A DNA stretch of 64,000 nt from Symbiodinium natans (taxonomy: Eukaryota > Sar > Dinophyceae > Suessiales > Symbiodiniaceae), in contig CAJNDS010002410.1 in NCBI GenBank assembly GCA_905221605.1, positions 209,252 through 273,251 on the forward strand, in the 5' to 3' direction. Below, in pieces: positions 1-12,230 of the stretch. The notes under the pieces were generated by a model. The model saw only the letters and a list, made by a program, of their open reading frames with translations, was not told the DNA's origin and did not search any database. Both the position numbers and the translations under genes were made by a program. How positions within the stretch are numbered: position 1 is the first letter of the stretch; every line of letters starts with the position of its first letter.

Positions 1-790
1 CCTAGGGGGGTACCCCGATTCTCGGAAGCCCCGAAATCCCATGCTACCAGCCCATCTGAGACGAAACTCTGCGTCTTCGGGCCTCGGTCTGCATGGGCTC
101 AGGAGTTTCGTCACTGCTCTCGTCACTCGGGTCCAACCTGCACATTTGGGACGGATGGGTTCTACCCGACATGCAAGATACCTTATCTCAAGCCTTCCCC
201 CCCACCCACCCCCACTCACCCCAGAAACAGCCACCAAAGTCTCCATCCTTAGCTTTGCTAAAACTCCCCAGCTGCCATGGGCAATGCTCTGCCGAATTTC
301 CAGCCCTCACCACTGGGCCTCTGGTCGCCGGTCGACTCAGGCACCTCCTGTCCGAAGGCATCAAACGACGCGAGATTCAACCCAAGGAAGAAGGCAATGC
401 CCAAGAGGCACCAAAGCCTGAGTCTAGGCTTTTTCAAGACTCCCTAATGTGCCCAAAGTCTCCCTTCGTTCAACTTGTTCACACCTCCTCTTCGGCCTTC
501 CGCCGTCGACTGCGGTCCTGCAGCTATCCGCAAATCTCTGAAGTCTCGGAAGTCTATGGGGCTGTGTGGAACTCTGAAACCGCCCCCCAGACGGAAGGCA
601 GCTTGTGCACGATCTGAAGTCGGGCTTGCTGCTTCTGCTGCCCTGCAAGCCCCAACCCGCCTACCCCCAGCCAAATCCTATCGGATACCCTCTACCTCCA
701 GAACGGCACAACCCTCAAGTTCTCGCCGGACGAAAGAACAAGGTGCCCCTCAAAAGATGGAGACGATAAAGCAAGCTTGGAGATGAGAGG
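1..790. repeat. Degenerate dispersed copies of the satellite-related repeat
   Basis: This stretch shares recognisable pieces with the tandem array at 4.4-12.2 kb: a CACCTCCTGTCC motif near 343, a stretch of Cys/Arg-rich pseudo-coding sequence around GCCGTCGAC near 505, and a CTCGTC-rich block near 115. The order of the pieces matches the satellite unit but the identity is low, so it looks like an old decayed copy. No exon-like stretch with supported splice borders was seen, and the open frames here change frame relative to each other without conservation. Confidence 0.45.
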
Positions 791-3660
791 CGCCTTTCCC
801 CGAGCAAAAAGCTACCCTTCTGACCTGTGCATGTACCTATTTATTATTATATCTATACGAATATAATATATGTATACATACATATATACGTGTGTGTGTA
901 TGTATGTATAAACCACACAGTAGACCAATCCTCGTCGCTGCGCCGATGCCTCGGGCCGGACGTCACCTCCTCCTTGGCGCTGGCGGCATCTTCATCCTCA
1001 GACTGCTTTAGGGCGCCCACAGGAGTGCGCTGCTCATCGTTCATAGCATTGAAAGAATGGTGCAAGTGATTGAAGTTTGCGAAGCTATTTTTGGCTTGGA
1101 GAAAGGACAGGGCATGCATGCCGAGCATGCGCGGCAATCGCTCTACCCCTTTCCATGCTTTCCATGCATCTCCCAGCTACTTGTATGAATCGAGCTCGGC
1201 TGCTCTTGCGTGCTCAATCATGCTCAATCGTGTTTCTTGGATCACTGCGGCACATGATCGAGCCGAGCTGCCTCCCCCCGGCGCCGACGACTCCTGAAGC
1301 CCAGCGAGCGGTAGAAGCGAAGCACGAGCGAGGAGGTGCAAAGGCGACAGGGCGGATGCGAAGCGCAACCACCACGTTTTGACATTCCAACCCGATGACT
1401 CATGGTTGCAACTCGGACCGGCTCCTGTGGCCACTGCGGGACTCCTCGGCTGCGTCGAGAAACTAAGAAGCCTTCACAAACCTGGCTCTCTTTTTTATTG
1501 CCCTTCACTCACTGGAACTTTGCAAGCCGCGGAGCCAAGCGGCAGGCACAAGGGTCCCATCAGGGCTGTTGACATCGGGGCTTGGCTTACGGGCGCAGGA
1601 ACATCTGAGGACAACCCCTGACAGGGCTCCGATGTGGCCGTCGCATCTTCGCCATCCTGCCCGAGCAGGGGATGGGAGGTGGCCTAACGGCTGGGCTTGC
1701 TAAGCCCTGGCACTCGGAGTTCTTAACTGTTGCAATATGGAGGGCCCGAAAACCAGTGCCACAAAGCATGCTAACAGCTGCTAACAGCTCACAGTACGAC
1801 TTACGACGCATGAGACCACAGGCACCTCTTCGGCCTCCTTGCGGCGTCGCCGTCGACGGCGGCCGCTGAGATCCTGCATGGGCGAAGCGCAGTGCTGTTC
1901 CGTGCCACGTTTTCCCATGGTATCCCCCTCGAACGAGTCGAAGCCGAAAGAGCTCCCTCGGAAAACGCCCCGTCACGCAAGCATGGACGCTGAACGATCC
2001 GGAGCTGACAGTTGGCTTAATTGGGTTGTCCGACCACTGAATCTAAAGACCCCGACTCTCGGGGAAGGCCTATGCGCCGTGCAGCATGTGCGTTTGTATC
2101 ACACGATCTTCAGAACGGGGCCACGAAATCTAGGGGAGCACGGCGAGGACAAGATCGATGCTCAATGCTGCTCCTTTCTATCACAACCTGCCTGTGCCTG
2201 TGAAGCAAACACGACAGGCTCCCAGTAGCTACCTTTCGTGACATGTACCAGTTCAACGAAATCGGGGGGGCTGCAACGCACACATCGTGACAAGCTTAAA
2301 TCAATTTTAAAGCCACACATGTTGGGTGAACCTGGCTTCAAGCTTCCGGCTTCAGGCCTCGTCGAGCTCCGGCGTTCCCCCACTGCTCTCGTCGCTGGCA
2401 GCCAACCTGCTTGCAGCTTCCCTTTTTTTATTCATGTGGAATTTTTGGCGGACCCGGAGAATCGTAGCGAGGTGAAGTGTTTTTACAGGGCCTTGCTGCC
2501 CTGGCCCCAACTCCCCATCAGTCATGTCCGGCCCTCCCCGCCGCCTGTCGTTGTCGGGGTGCTCCTCTGCGTCCTGGTTGCGGGGGGGGGGGGGGAGTGC
2601 GTCGAGACTCTGTGTCTCCAAGGGTCGGAGCCCAAGCGGCCCCTCTTTGCATTTACTCTCGGCATGCTCAAGAGGTTGGGCCTTTCTTTAGATCCATGAC
2701 CTTCTGGAATTCTAGGCGGCACCTCGTCAGCCACCTTCCGCCTCCGCCGTCGGCCGCTGCGACCACCGGGTTCCTGCATGATCGTCGGGGGGCTTTGGCG
2801 ATTGCGGTCCCCGCATTCATCACATGAGCCAGTGGGAACTATTTGGAATCATGTCGCTTCCTTATTATCCTTATTGCTCTACGTTTGAGGAAGGCTTCAC
2901 CGCCTTGAGTCGAGAGGGTCTCTAGAGCCAGCACTCCAACACTGTAGACTACCAGCCGAAGAGCTTCCACAACGCCTCCAGGAGATGGTCTGCGATTTGA
3001 CTTGTTAAGCCCAAACTCTCGAAATGCAAACGTACTGAACTCATCTGGGCTCAAAGTGACACATCAAGACCATACCAAAGGCTCTGAGAATCTTCAGCTT
3101 TCGGGCATCATTGGCCTGAACTGGTTCCGGTGGGGTTCCTTCGCTGCCGTCTTCCTGAATACGTACCGACCTGCGCACACCATTTTGTGAGCGCACAAAA
3201 GGGCTCCCAAGCAGCATTTGGGGGGGAAGCCTTTGGAGGACGCGGTGCCCCCTTCACCCGGAGCAGCACATTTGCCCAGATGATTCCTTGTGCATGATGC
3301 TGCATGCCTTGTGCCCTACGACTCCACACAAAGCAGTGTCAGCTACATGCAGCGTAACGACTGTAGTGTGGCAGTGCGGCAGCATGGTGTTTGCCTCCCT
3401 TCCTGGCCCGCTCGTCACCCTCACCCGTGGGCCTGTGGCTGTGCTTGCTCTCTGCCACATCCTGTCCAAGAAGAGGCATTTTAATTCATTTAAGGGAAAC
3501 AAGGGGGTGCCTTCCTTCATTTAAGGCACCAGCACGTGATCCTTGAGCCCCCCACGTTACAAGCTTTGTGGGAAAAAGAATTCCTTTGAACTCTCGGGGC
3601 CCGGCCGTCTCCGGCAAGGGCGGCAAGGACTGGGCGGGTTCGCTCGGGGCAGCCTGGTGA
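791..3660. other. Gene-free stretch with decayed repeat fragments
   Basis: No convincing exon was found on either strand. There is a short TA/TATG-rich simple sequence at about 835-912. Decayed satellite-like fragments recur at about 1,825-1,880 and 2,340-2,790, each ending in a GGATCCTGCATG-like or TTCCTGCATG-like block. A G homopolymer occurs at about 2,582-2,594. Open frames up to about 150 codons exist but overlap one another in several frames and show no domain. Confidence 0.4.
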
Positions 3661-3793
3661 CTATACCCTAAACCCTAAACCCTAAACCCTAAACCCTGAA
3701 CCCTAAACCCTAAACCCTAAACCCTTTTGCAACAGGCTTCGTACTTCACCTGGGGTCTGCTCCCACAAAACCCTGAACCCTAAACCCTAAACC
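3661..3793. repeat. Interstitial telomere-type repeats (CCCTAAA)n
   Basis: About eight CCCTAAA units at 3,664-3,726 and a shorter run at 3,769-3,793, separated by unique sequence. The unit is the plant/alveolate telomere heptamer. The tract is internal, flanked on both sides by ordinary sequence, so it is an interstitial telomeric sequence and not a chromosome end. Confidence 0.9.
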
Positions 3794-4429
3794 AGCGGTA
3801 AGGAGGTCAAGATGAAGGCTGAATAAGGCTCCTTTGAGGATCCCCAGCGGTTGCGGGTTGGACGTGCGGGACTGAAGGGTGTGCGCCTTCAAAGTCCACC
3901 CAGCAACCCTGGATGGAGCCCAAGCAAATGACAGATCTTTTTTCAACGTCTCAGATCACGAAGCCATGGAGCCCTGGATCCTAGAATGTTAGACTTCACG
4001 AGCACCTCGTCTGCCCCCTTCCGCCGTCGCCGTCGGCCGCCGCGGCTACTGGGATCCTGCATGCGAGGTCTCCACGACCTGCCTACCTAGAAAGTTGGTT
4101 CAATGAGCGCCTAGGCGGCCTAATCAGGGTTAAGCATTCTCACTGCAAGCCCGTGCCGTCAAAAGGGTCTCGCCCGTGAGATTTGAATCGAAACTTCGCC
4201 GTACTAACGAGACTCTCCCGGCCTCTGCAGCCTCTGCGGCCTCTGTGGCTTGGGGGGATCCACCATTGTCACGGGCGAGCCTCGACACAAAACGACAGCC
4301 AGGGTGCTGAGTACTGGCTCGGATGTGTCGGGGTGCCTGTGTATGCCTTGCTACAAAGATAGGGAGAGGAAAAGCCAAAGCAAATCATCGACACAACTTC
4401 GGTGTGCCCGACCCTTGTCCAGCCCTCCC

Positions 4430-7400
4430 GAGCTGGCCTGTGGCTGTCGCTGGGCTCAAGCACCTCCTGTCCGCAGGTTGTCGGATTAAAGGAGCCAGGA
4501 GAGAAGCTTCATCCGAAAACAAAGTCTAACCCTCTCGATGCCCATCTTGACTGAGTACTCTCGGGGCCCCACGGGCGTCTCCAACGGCAGGGACTGCTCA
4601 ACAGGGAGTGCGGGCTCGGCGGGCGCCGCCGCCTGGTCCAGGCTTGCTTCTCTTGCTTGAGATTGCTGTAGGGCTCAATTCGCGCCACGGTGATTTTTGG
4701 TACACGGGGGGGAGGGCGGGTTTTGCAGTCGAAAGACGCTGCTGAGGAGTTCAGGCGGCACGAGCAGTTTCAACAGCTTTCACCTTCACAGTAGAGGGGC
4801 CCGGAACACCTCGCTCATCCGATCTCAACGTCGAGTAGGTGCACTCGGCAAAGCATCTGGAAGCCACAAATCCCAAACCCTGCAACCGAAGCCCTGGACG
4901 CAGAGCTTCCGGTTCTCCTCTTCAGCTCCCTTCCGCCGACGCCGGCGCCCACTGTGGCTGCTGGGATCCTGTGGCAAGGGGTCAGGAATGGTCAGGCCAT
5001 AAGCCTGCAGGGTGTCGGAAGGCATGAAACGTCATGACACTCTTTAGGCTTCCGGCCTCGTCCTGGATCGGCTCCGACGGGCTTCCGCCGTTGCCCTCGG
5101 CCACCCTGCACGTTGGGTCAATCACATGTCAGCCAATCTTCGTCATGGAGGTCTTGTCTTGTCGTGATCACCAGCCCAGCCACAATCGAAGAACGCTTCA
5201 CAGGACTTCTACAGCACGTGATGGTATGCCTTTCTGGCCCACGGCGGGGGTGCCTGACCTTGCCCACTCTCGTTCAACCCCCTTCGCTGCCGGCCTTTGG
5301 CTGTCGCTGGGCTCAAGCACCTCCTGTCCGCGAGTTGTCGGATGAAAGGAGAAGCTTTCCCCCAAGGCATCCCAAAACAAAGTCTAACCCTCTCGATGCC
5401 CATCTTGAATGAGTACTCTCGGGGCCCCACGGGCGTCTCCAACGGCAGGGACTGCTCAACAGGGAGTGCGGGCTCTGCGGGCGCCGCCGCCTGGTCCAGG
5501 CTTGCTTCTCTTGCTTGAGATTGCTGTAGGGCTCAATTCGCGCCACGGTGATCTTTGGTACACGGGGGGAGGGCGGGTTTTGCAGTCGAAAGATGCTGAG
5601 ATGTTGAAGAGCTCCGGGCTGAGGAGTTCAGGCGGCATGAGCAATTTCAACAGCTTTCAACCCCACCACCTGTACATGTAGAGGGGCCCGGAACACCTCG
5701 CTCATCCGATCTCAACGTCGAGTAGGTGCACTCGGCAAAGCATCTGGAAGCCACAAATCCCAAACCCTGCAACCGAAGCCCTGGACGCAGAGCTTCCGGT
5801 TCTCCTCTTCAGCTCCCTTCCGCCGACGCCGGCGCCCACTGTGGCTGCTGGGATCCTGTGGCAAGGGGTCAGGAATGGTCAGGCCATAAGCCTGCAGGGT
5901 GTCGGAAGGCATGAAACGTCATGACACTCTTTAGGCTTCCGGCCTCGTCCTGGATCGGCTCCGACGGGCTTCCGCCGTTGCCCTCGGCCACCCTGCACGT
6001 TGGGTCAATCACATGTCACATGTCAGTCAATCTTCGTCATGGAGGTCTTGTCTTGTCGTGATCACCAGCCCAGCCACAATCGAAGAACGCTTCACAGGAC
6101 TTCTACAGCACGTGATGGTATGCCTTTCTGGCCCACGGCGGGGGTGCCTGACCTTGCCCACGCTCGTTCAAACCGCCACTCTTCGCTGCCGGCCTTTGGC
6201 TGTCGCTGGGCTCAAGCACCTCCTGTCCGCGGGTTGTCGGATGAAAGGAGAAGCTTTCCCCCAAGGCATCCCAAAACAAAGTCTAACCCTCTCGATGCCC
6301 ATCTTGACTGAGTACTCTCGGGGCCCCACGGGCGTCTCCAACGGCAGGGACTGCTCAACAGGGAGTGCGGGCTCGGCGGGCGCCGCCGCCTGGTCCAGGC
6401 TTGCTTCTCTTGCTTGAGATTGCTGTAGGGCTCAATTCGCGCCACGGTGATCTTTGGTACACGGGGGGCGGGTTTTGCAGTCGAAAGACGCTGCTGAGGA
6501 GTTCAGGCGGCATGAGCAGTTTCAACAGCTTTCACCTTCACAGTAGAGGGGGCCGGAACACCTCGCTAATCCGATCTCAACGTCGAGTAGGTGCACTCGG
6601 CAAAGCATCTGGAAGCCACAAATCCCAAACCCTGCAACCGAAGCCCTGGACGCAGAGCTTCCGGTTCTCCTCTTCAGCTCCCTTCCGCCGACGCCGGCGC
6701 CCACTGTGGCTGCTGGGATCCTGTGGCAAGGGGTCAGGAATGGTCAGGCCATAAGCCTGCAGGGTGTCGGAAGGCATGAAACGTCATGACACTCTTTAGG
6801 CTTCCGGCCTCGTCCTGGATCGGCTCCGACGGGCTTCCGCCGTTGCCCTCGGCCACCCTGCACGTTGGGTCAATCACATGTCAGTCAATCTTCGTCATGG
6901 AGGTCTTGTCTTGTCGTGATCACCAGCCCAGCCACAATCGAAGAACGCTTCACAGGACTTCTACAGCACGTGATGGTATGCCTTTCTGGCCCACGGCGGG
7001 GGTGCCTGACCTTGCCCACTCTCGTTCAACCCCCTTCGCTGCCGGCCTTTGGCTGTCGCTGGGCTCAAGCACCTCCTGTCCGCGAGTTGTCGGATGAAAG
7101 GAGAAGCTTTCCCCCAAGGCATCCCAAAACAAAGTCTAACCCTCTCGATGCCCATCTTGACTGAGTACTCTCGGGGCCCCACGGGCGTCTCCAACGGCAG
7201 GGACTGCTCAACAGGGAGTGCGGGCTCGGCGGGCGCCGCCGCCTCATCCAGGCTTGCTTCTCTTGCTTGAGATTGCTGTAGGGCTCAATTCGCGCCACGG
7301 TGATCTTTGGTACACGGGGGGGAGGGCGGGTTTTGCAGTCGAAAGACGCTGAGATGTTGAAGAGCTCCGGGCTGAGGAGTTCAGGCGGCATGAGCAATTT

Positions 7401-10400
7401 CAACAGCTTTCAACCCCACCACCTATACATGTAGAGGGGCCCGGAACACCTCGCTCATCCGATCTCAACGTCGAGTAGGTGCACTCGGCAAAGCATCTGG
7501 AAGCCACAAATCCCAAACCCTGCAACCGAAGCCCTGGACGCAAAGCTTCCGGTTCTCCTCTTCAGCTCCCTTCCGCCGACGCCGGCGCCCACTGTGGCTG
7601 CTGGGATCCTGTGGCAAGGGGTCAGGAATGGTCAGGCCATAAGCCTGCAGGGTGTCGGAAGGCATGAAACGTCATGACACTCTTTAGGCTTCCGGCCTCG
7701 TCCTGGATCGGCTCCGACGGGCTTCCGCCGTTGCCCTCGGCCACCCTGCACGTTGGGTCAATCACATGTCACATGTCAGTCAATCTTCGTCATGTAGGTC
7801 TTGTCTTGTCGTGATCACCAGCCCAGCCACAATCGAAGAACGCTTCACAGGACTTCTACAGCACGTGATGGTATGCCTTTCTGGCCAACCCCCTTCGCTG
7901 CCGGCCTTTGGCTGTCGCTGGGCTCAAGCACCTCCTGTCCGCGAGTTGTCGGATGAAAGGAGAAGCTTTCCCCCAAGGCATCCCAAAACAAAGTCTAACC
8001 CTCTCGATGCCCATCTTGACTGAGTACTCTCGGGGCCCCACGGGCGTCTCCAACGGCAGGGACTGCTCAACAGGGAGTGCGGGCTCTGCGGGCGCCGCCG
8101 CCTGGTCCAGGCTTGCTTCTCTTGCTTGAGATTGCTGTAGGGCTCAATTCGCGCCACGGTGATCTTTGGTACACGGGGGGGAGGGCGGGTTTTGCAGTCG
8201 AAAGACGCTGAGATGTTGAAGAGCTCCGGGCTGAGGAGTTCAGGCGGCATGAGCAATTTCAACAGCTTTCAACCCCACCACCTATACATGTAGAGGGGCC
8301 CGGAACACCTCGCTCATCCGATCTCAACGTCGAGTAGGTGCACTCGGCAAAGCATCTGGAAGCCACAAATCCCAAACCCTGCAACCGAAGCCCTGGACGC
8401 AAAGCTTCCGGTTCTCCTCTTCAGCTCCCTTCCGCCGACGCCGGCGCCCACTGTGGCTGCTGGGATCCTGTGGCAAGGGGTCAGGAATGGTCAGGCCATA
8501 AGCCTGCAGGGTGTCGGAAGGCATGAAACGTCATGACACTCTTTAGGCTTCCGGCCTCGTCCTGGATCGGCTCCGACGGGCTTCCGCCGTTGCCCTCGGC
8601 CACCCTGCACGTTGGGTCAATCACATGTCACATGTCAGTCAATCTTCGTCATGTAGGTCTTGTCTTGTCGTGATCACCAGCCCAGCCACAATCGAAGAAC
8701 GCTTCACAGGACTTCTACAGCACGTGATGGTATGCCTTTCTGGCCCACGGCGGGGGTGCCTGACCTTGCCCACGCTCGTTCAAACCGCCACTCTTCGCTG
8801 CCGGCCTTTGGCTGTCGCTGGGCTCAAGCACCTCCTGTCCGCGGGTTGTCGGATGAAAGGAGAAGCTTTCCCCCAAGGCATCCCAAAACAAAGTCTAACC
8901 CTCTCGATGCCCATCTTGACTGAGTACTCTCGGGGCCCCACGGGCGTCTCCAACGGCAGGGACTGCTCAACAGGGAGTGCGGGCTCGGCGGGCGCCGCCG
9001 CCTGGTCCAGGCTTGCTTCTCTTGCTTGAGATTGCTGTAGGGCTCAATTCGCGCCACGGTGATCTTTGGTACACGGGGGGGAGGGCGGGTTTTGCAGTCG
9101 AAAGACGCTGAGATGTTGAAGAGCTCCGGGCTGAGGAGTTCAGGCGGCATGAGCAATTTCAACAGCTTTCAACCCCACCACCTGTACATGTAGAGGGGCC
9201 CGGAACACCTCGCTCGTCCGATCTCAACGTCGCGTAGGTGCAGACGGCAAAGCATCTGGAAGCGACAAATCCCAAACCCCGCAACCGAAGCCCTGGACGC
9301 AAAGCTTCCGGTTCTCCTCTTCAGCTCCCTTCCGCCGACGCCGGCGCCCACTGTGGCTGCTGGGATCCTGTGGCAAGGGGTCAGGAATGGTCAGGCCATA
9401 AGCCTGCAGGGTGTCGGAAAATGGGGGTCCAGGTTTTTTTTTCGTGTTTTTTTCTGGTTTTTTTTTCGTATTTTCATGGTCTTGGGTTTAGGGTTTAGGG
9501 TTTAGGGTTTTTAGGGTTTTTAGGGCTTTTAGGGTTTTTAGGGTGTTTAGGGTTTTTAGGGTTTTTAGGGTTTTTAGCGTGTTTAGGGTTTTTAGGGTTT
9601 CGACTCTCACACTGGCATAAGCGGGCGAGGCAAGTCCTGTCGAGATCTCCAGAGTGGGTGCATTGACCACTAGTAATGAACCAACCGGGGTCAGCATACC
9701 CACTTCCTACCACCGACAGATGTTCAATGCCAAGCCACAATACTGAAGAGCTGACCCCTGATCGATCCCAGATAAACTGAAAACGAACTGGTACGTGTCC
9801 ATTGGCCGACAGAAGTTCTTTGACCCAATCGGCGTGTCCAACAGAGGGGCTCAAACCATGATAGCTAACAGTATTTTTAGGGTTTTTTTTTTGCCACCCG
9901 CTTAGCTGACCTCTCGGACACTCTGCAGGGAATTGGCGGTTGAAGTTTTTAGGGTTTAGGGTTTAGGGTTTTTGCCACCCGCACTGCGCGCACATCAGGG
10001 TTTAGGGTTTAGGGTTTAGGGTTTATAGGGTTCACCTGAAACCATAAAAAAAAAAAAAGAACCATCAGCCTGTCGGAAGGCATGAAACGTCATGACACTC
10101 TTTAGGCTTCCGGCCTCGTCCTGGATCGGCTCCGACGGGCTTCCGCCGTTGCCCTCGGCCACCCTGCACGTTGGGTCAATCACATGTCACATGTCAGTCA
10201 ATCTTCGTCATGTAGGTCTTGTCTTGTCGTGATCACCAGCCCAGCCACAATCGAAGAACGCTTCACAGGACTTCTACAGCACGTGATGGTATGCCTTTCT
10301 GGCCCACGGCGGGGGTGCCTGACCTTGCCCACGCTCGTTCAAACCGCCACTCTTCGCTGCCGGCCTTTGGCTGTCGCTGGGCTCAAGCACCTCCTGTCCG

Positions 10401-12230
10401 CGGGTTGTCGGATGAAAGGAGAAGCTTTCCCCCAAGGCATCCCAAAACAAAGTCTAACCCTCTCGATGCCCATCTTGACTGAGTACTCTCGGGGCCCCAC
10501 GGGCGTCTCCAACGGCAGGGACTGCTCAACAGGGAGTGCGGGCTCGGCGGGCGCCGCCGCCTGGTCCAGGCTTGCTTCTCTTGCTTGAGATTGCTGTAGG
10601 GCTCAATTCGCGCCACGGTGATCTTTGGTACACGGGGGGGAGGGCGGGTTTTGCAGTCGAAAGACGCTGAGATGTTGAAGAGCTCCGGGCTGAGGAGTTC
10701 AGGCGGCATGAGCAATTTCAACAGCTTTCAACCCCACGACCTGTACATGTAGAGGGGCCCGCAACACCTCTCATCAGATCTCAACGTCGAGTAGGTGCAG
10801 ACGGCAAAGCATCTGCAAGCGACAAATCCCAAACCCTGCAACCGAAGCCCTGGACGCAGAGCTTCCGGTTCTCCTCTTCAGCTCCCTTCCGCCGACGCCG
10901 GCGCCCACTGTGGCTGCTGGGATCCTGTGGCAAGGGGTCAGGAATGGTCAGGCCATAAGCCTGCAGGGTGTCGGAAGGCATGAAACGTCATGACACTCTT
11001 TAGGCTTCCGGCCTCGTCCTGGATCGGCTCCGACGGGCTTCCGCCGTTGCCCTCGGCCACCCTGCACGTTGGGTCAATCACATGTCACATGTCAGTCAAT
11101 CTTCGTCATGGAGGTCTTGTCTTGTCGTGATCACCAGCCCAGCCACAATCGAAGAACGCTTCACAGGACTTCTACAGCACGTGATGGTATGCCTTTCTGG
11201 CCCACGGCGGGGGTGCCTGACCTTGCCCACTCTCGTTCAAACCCCCCCTCTTCGCTGCCGGCCTTTGGCTGTCGCTGGGCTCAAGCACCTCCTGTCCGCG
11301 GGTTGTCGGATGAAAGGAGAAGCTTTCCCCCAAGGCATCCCAAAACAAAGTCTAACCCTCTCGATGCCCATCTTGAATGAGTACTCTCGGGGCCCCACGG
11401 GCGTCTCCAACGGCAGGGACTGCTCAACAGGGAGTGCGGGCTCGGCGGGCGCCGCCGCCTGGTCCAGGCTTGCTTCTCTTGCTTGAGATTGCTGTAGGGC
11501 TCAATTCGCGCCACGGTGATCTTTGGTACACGGGGGGGAGGGCGGGTTTTGCAGTCGAAAGACGCTGAGATGTTGAAGAGCTCCGGGCTGAGGAGTTCAG
11601 GCGGCATGAGCAATTTCAACAGCTTTCAACCCCACCACCTGTACATGTAGAGGGGCCCGGAACACCTCGCTCATCCGATCTCAACGTCGAGTAGGTGCAC
11701 TCGGCAAAGCATCTGGAAGCCACAAATCCCAAACCCTGCAACCGAAGCCCTGGACGCAGAGCTTCCGGTTCTCCTCTTCAGCTCCCTTCCGCCGACGCCG
11801 GCGCCCACTGTGGCTGCTGGGATCCTGTGGCAAGGGGTCAGGAATGGTCAGGCCATAAGCCTGCAGGGTGTCGGAAGGCATGAAACGTCATGACACTCTT
11901 TAGGCTTCCGGCCTCGTCCTGGATCGGCTCCGACGGGCTTCCGCCGTTGCCCTCGGCCACCCTGCACGTTGGGTCAATCACATGTCACATGTCAGTCAAT
12001 CTTCGTCATGGAGGTCTTGTCTTGTCGTGATCACCAGCCCAGCCACAATCGAAGAACGCTTCACAGGACTTCTACAGCACGTGATGGTATGCCTTTCTGG
12101 CCCACGGCGGGGGTGCCTGACCTTGCCCACGCTCGTTCAACCCCCTTCGCTGCCGGCCTTTGGCTGTCGCTGGGCTCAAGCACCTCCTGTCCGCGGGTTG
12201 TCGGATGAAAGGCGAAGCTTTCCCCCCAAG
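4430..12230. repeat. Tandem satellite array, unit about 860-900 bp
   Basis: The landmark CATGAAACGTCATGACAC recurs at about 5,023, 5,910, 6,775, 7,663, 8,522, 10,081, 10,979 and 11,879, giving spacings of 887, 865, 888, 859, 1,559 (interrupted by an insertion), 898 and 900. Copies are nearly identical. Two variants exist: a short form lacking GAGATGTTGAAGAGCTCC (near 4,736 and 6,487) and a long form having it (near 5,590, 7,346, 8,205, 9,105, 10,665 and 11,562). The copy near 7,880 also lacks about 40 bases present in the others. Open frames of 60-134 codons recur in every copy on both strands in several frames, which marks them as by-products of repetition and not genes. Confidence 0.95.
9420..10070. 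mobile_element. Inserted element with 8-bp target duplication, carrying TTTAGGG repeats
   Basis: It interrupts an otherwise intact satellite unit. The eight bases TGTCGGAA occur immediately before (9,412-9,419) and immediately after (10,071-10,078) the insert, and only once in uninterrupted units, which is a target-site duplication. The insert begins with a T-rich block and ends with an A-run (near 10,046), so its ends are roughly complementary. Inside are degenerate and perfect TTTAGGG runs (9,484-9,600 and about 9,945-10,030) and two copies of a TTTTTGCCACCCG motif. No protein-coding capacity is evident, so it is probably non-autonomous. Whether it is a DNA transposon or a retroposon cannot be decided by eye. 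Confidence 0.7.

Noticed and set aside
3661-3793. True chromosome end
   Set aside because: Telomere repeats are internal, short and flanked by ordinary sequence on both sides.
4697-11883. Recurrent 60-134-codon frames in each satellite unit
   Set aside because: Present on both strands in several overlapping frames of the same unit and disrupted by unit-to-unit indels; not conserved as protein.
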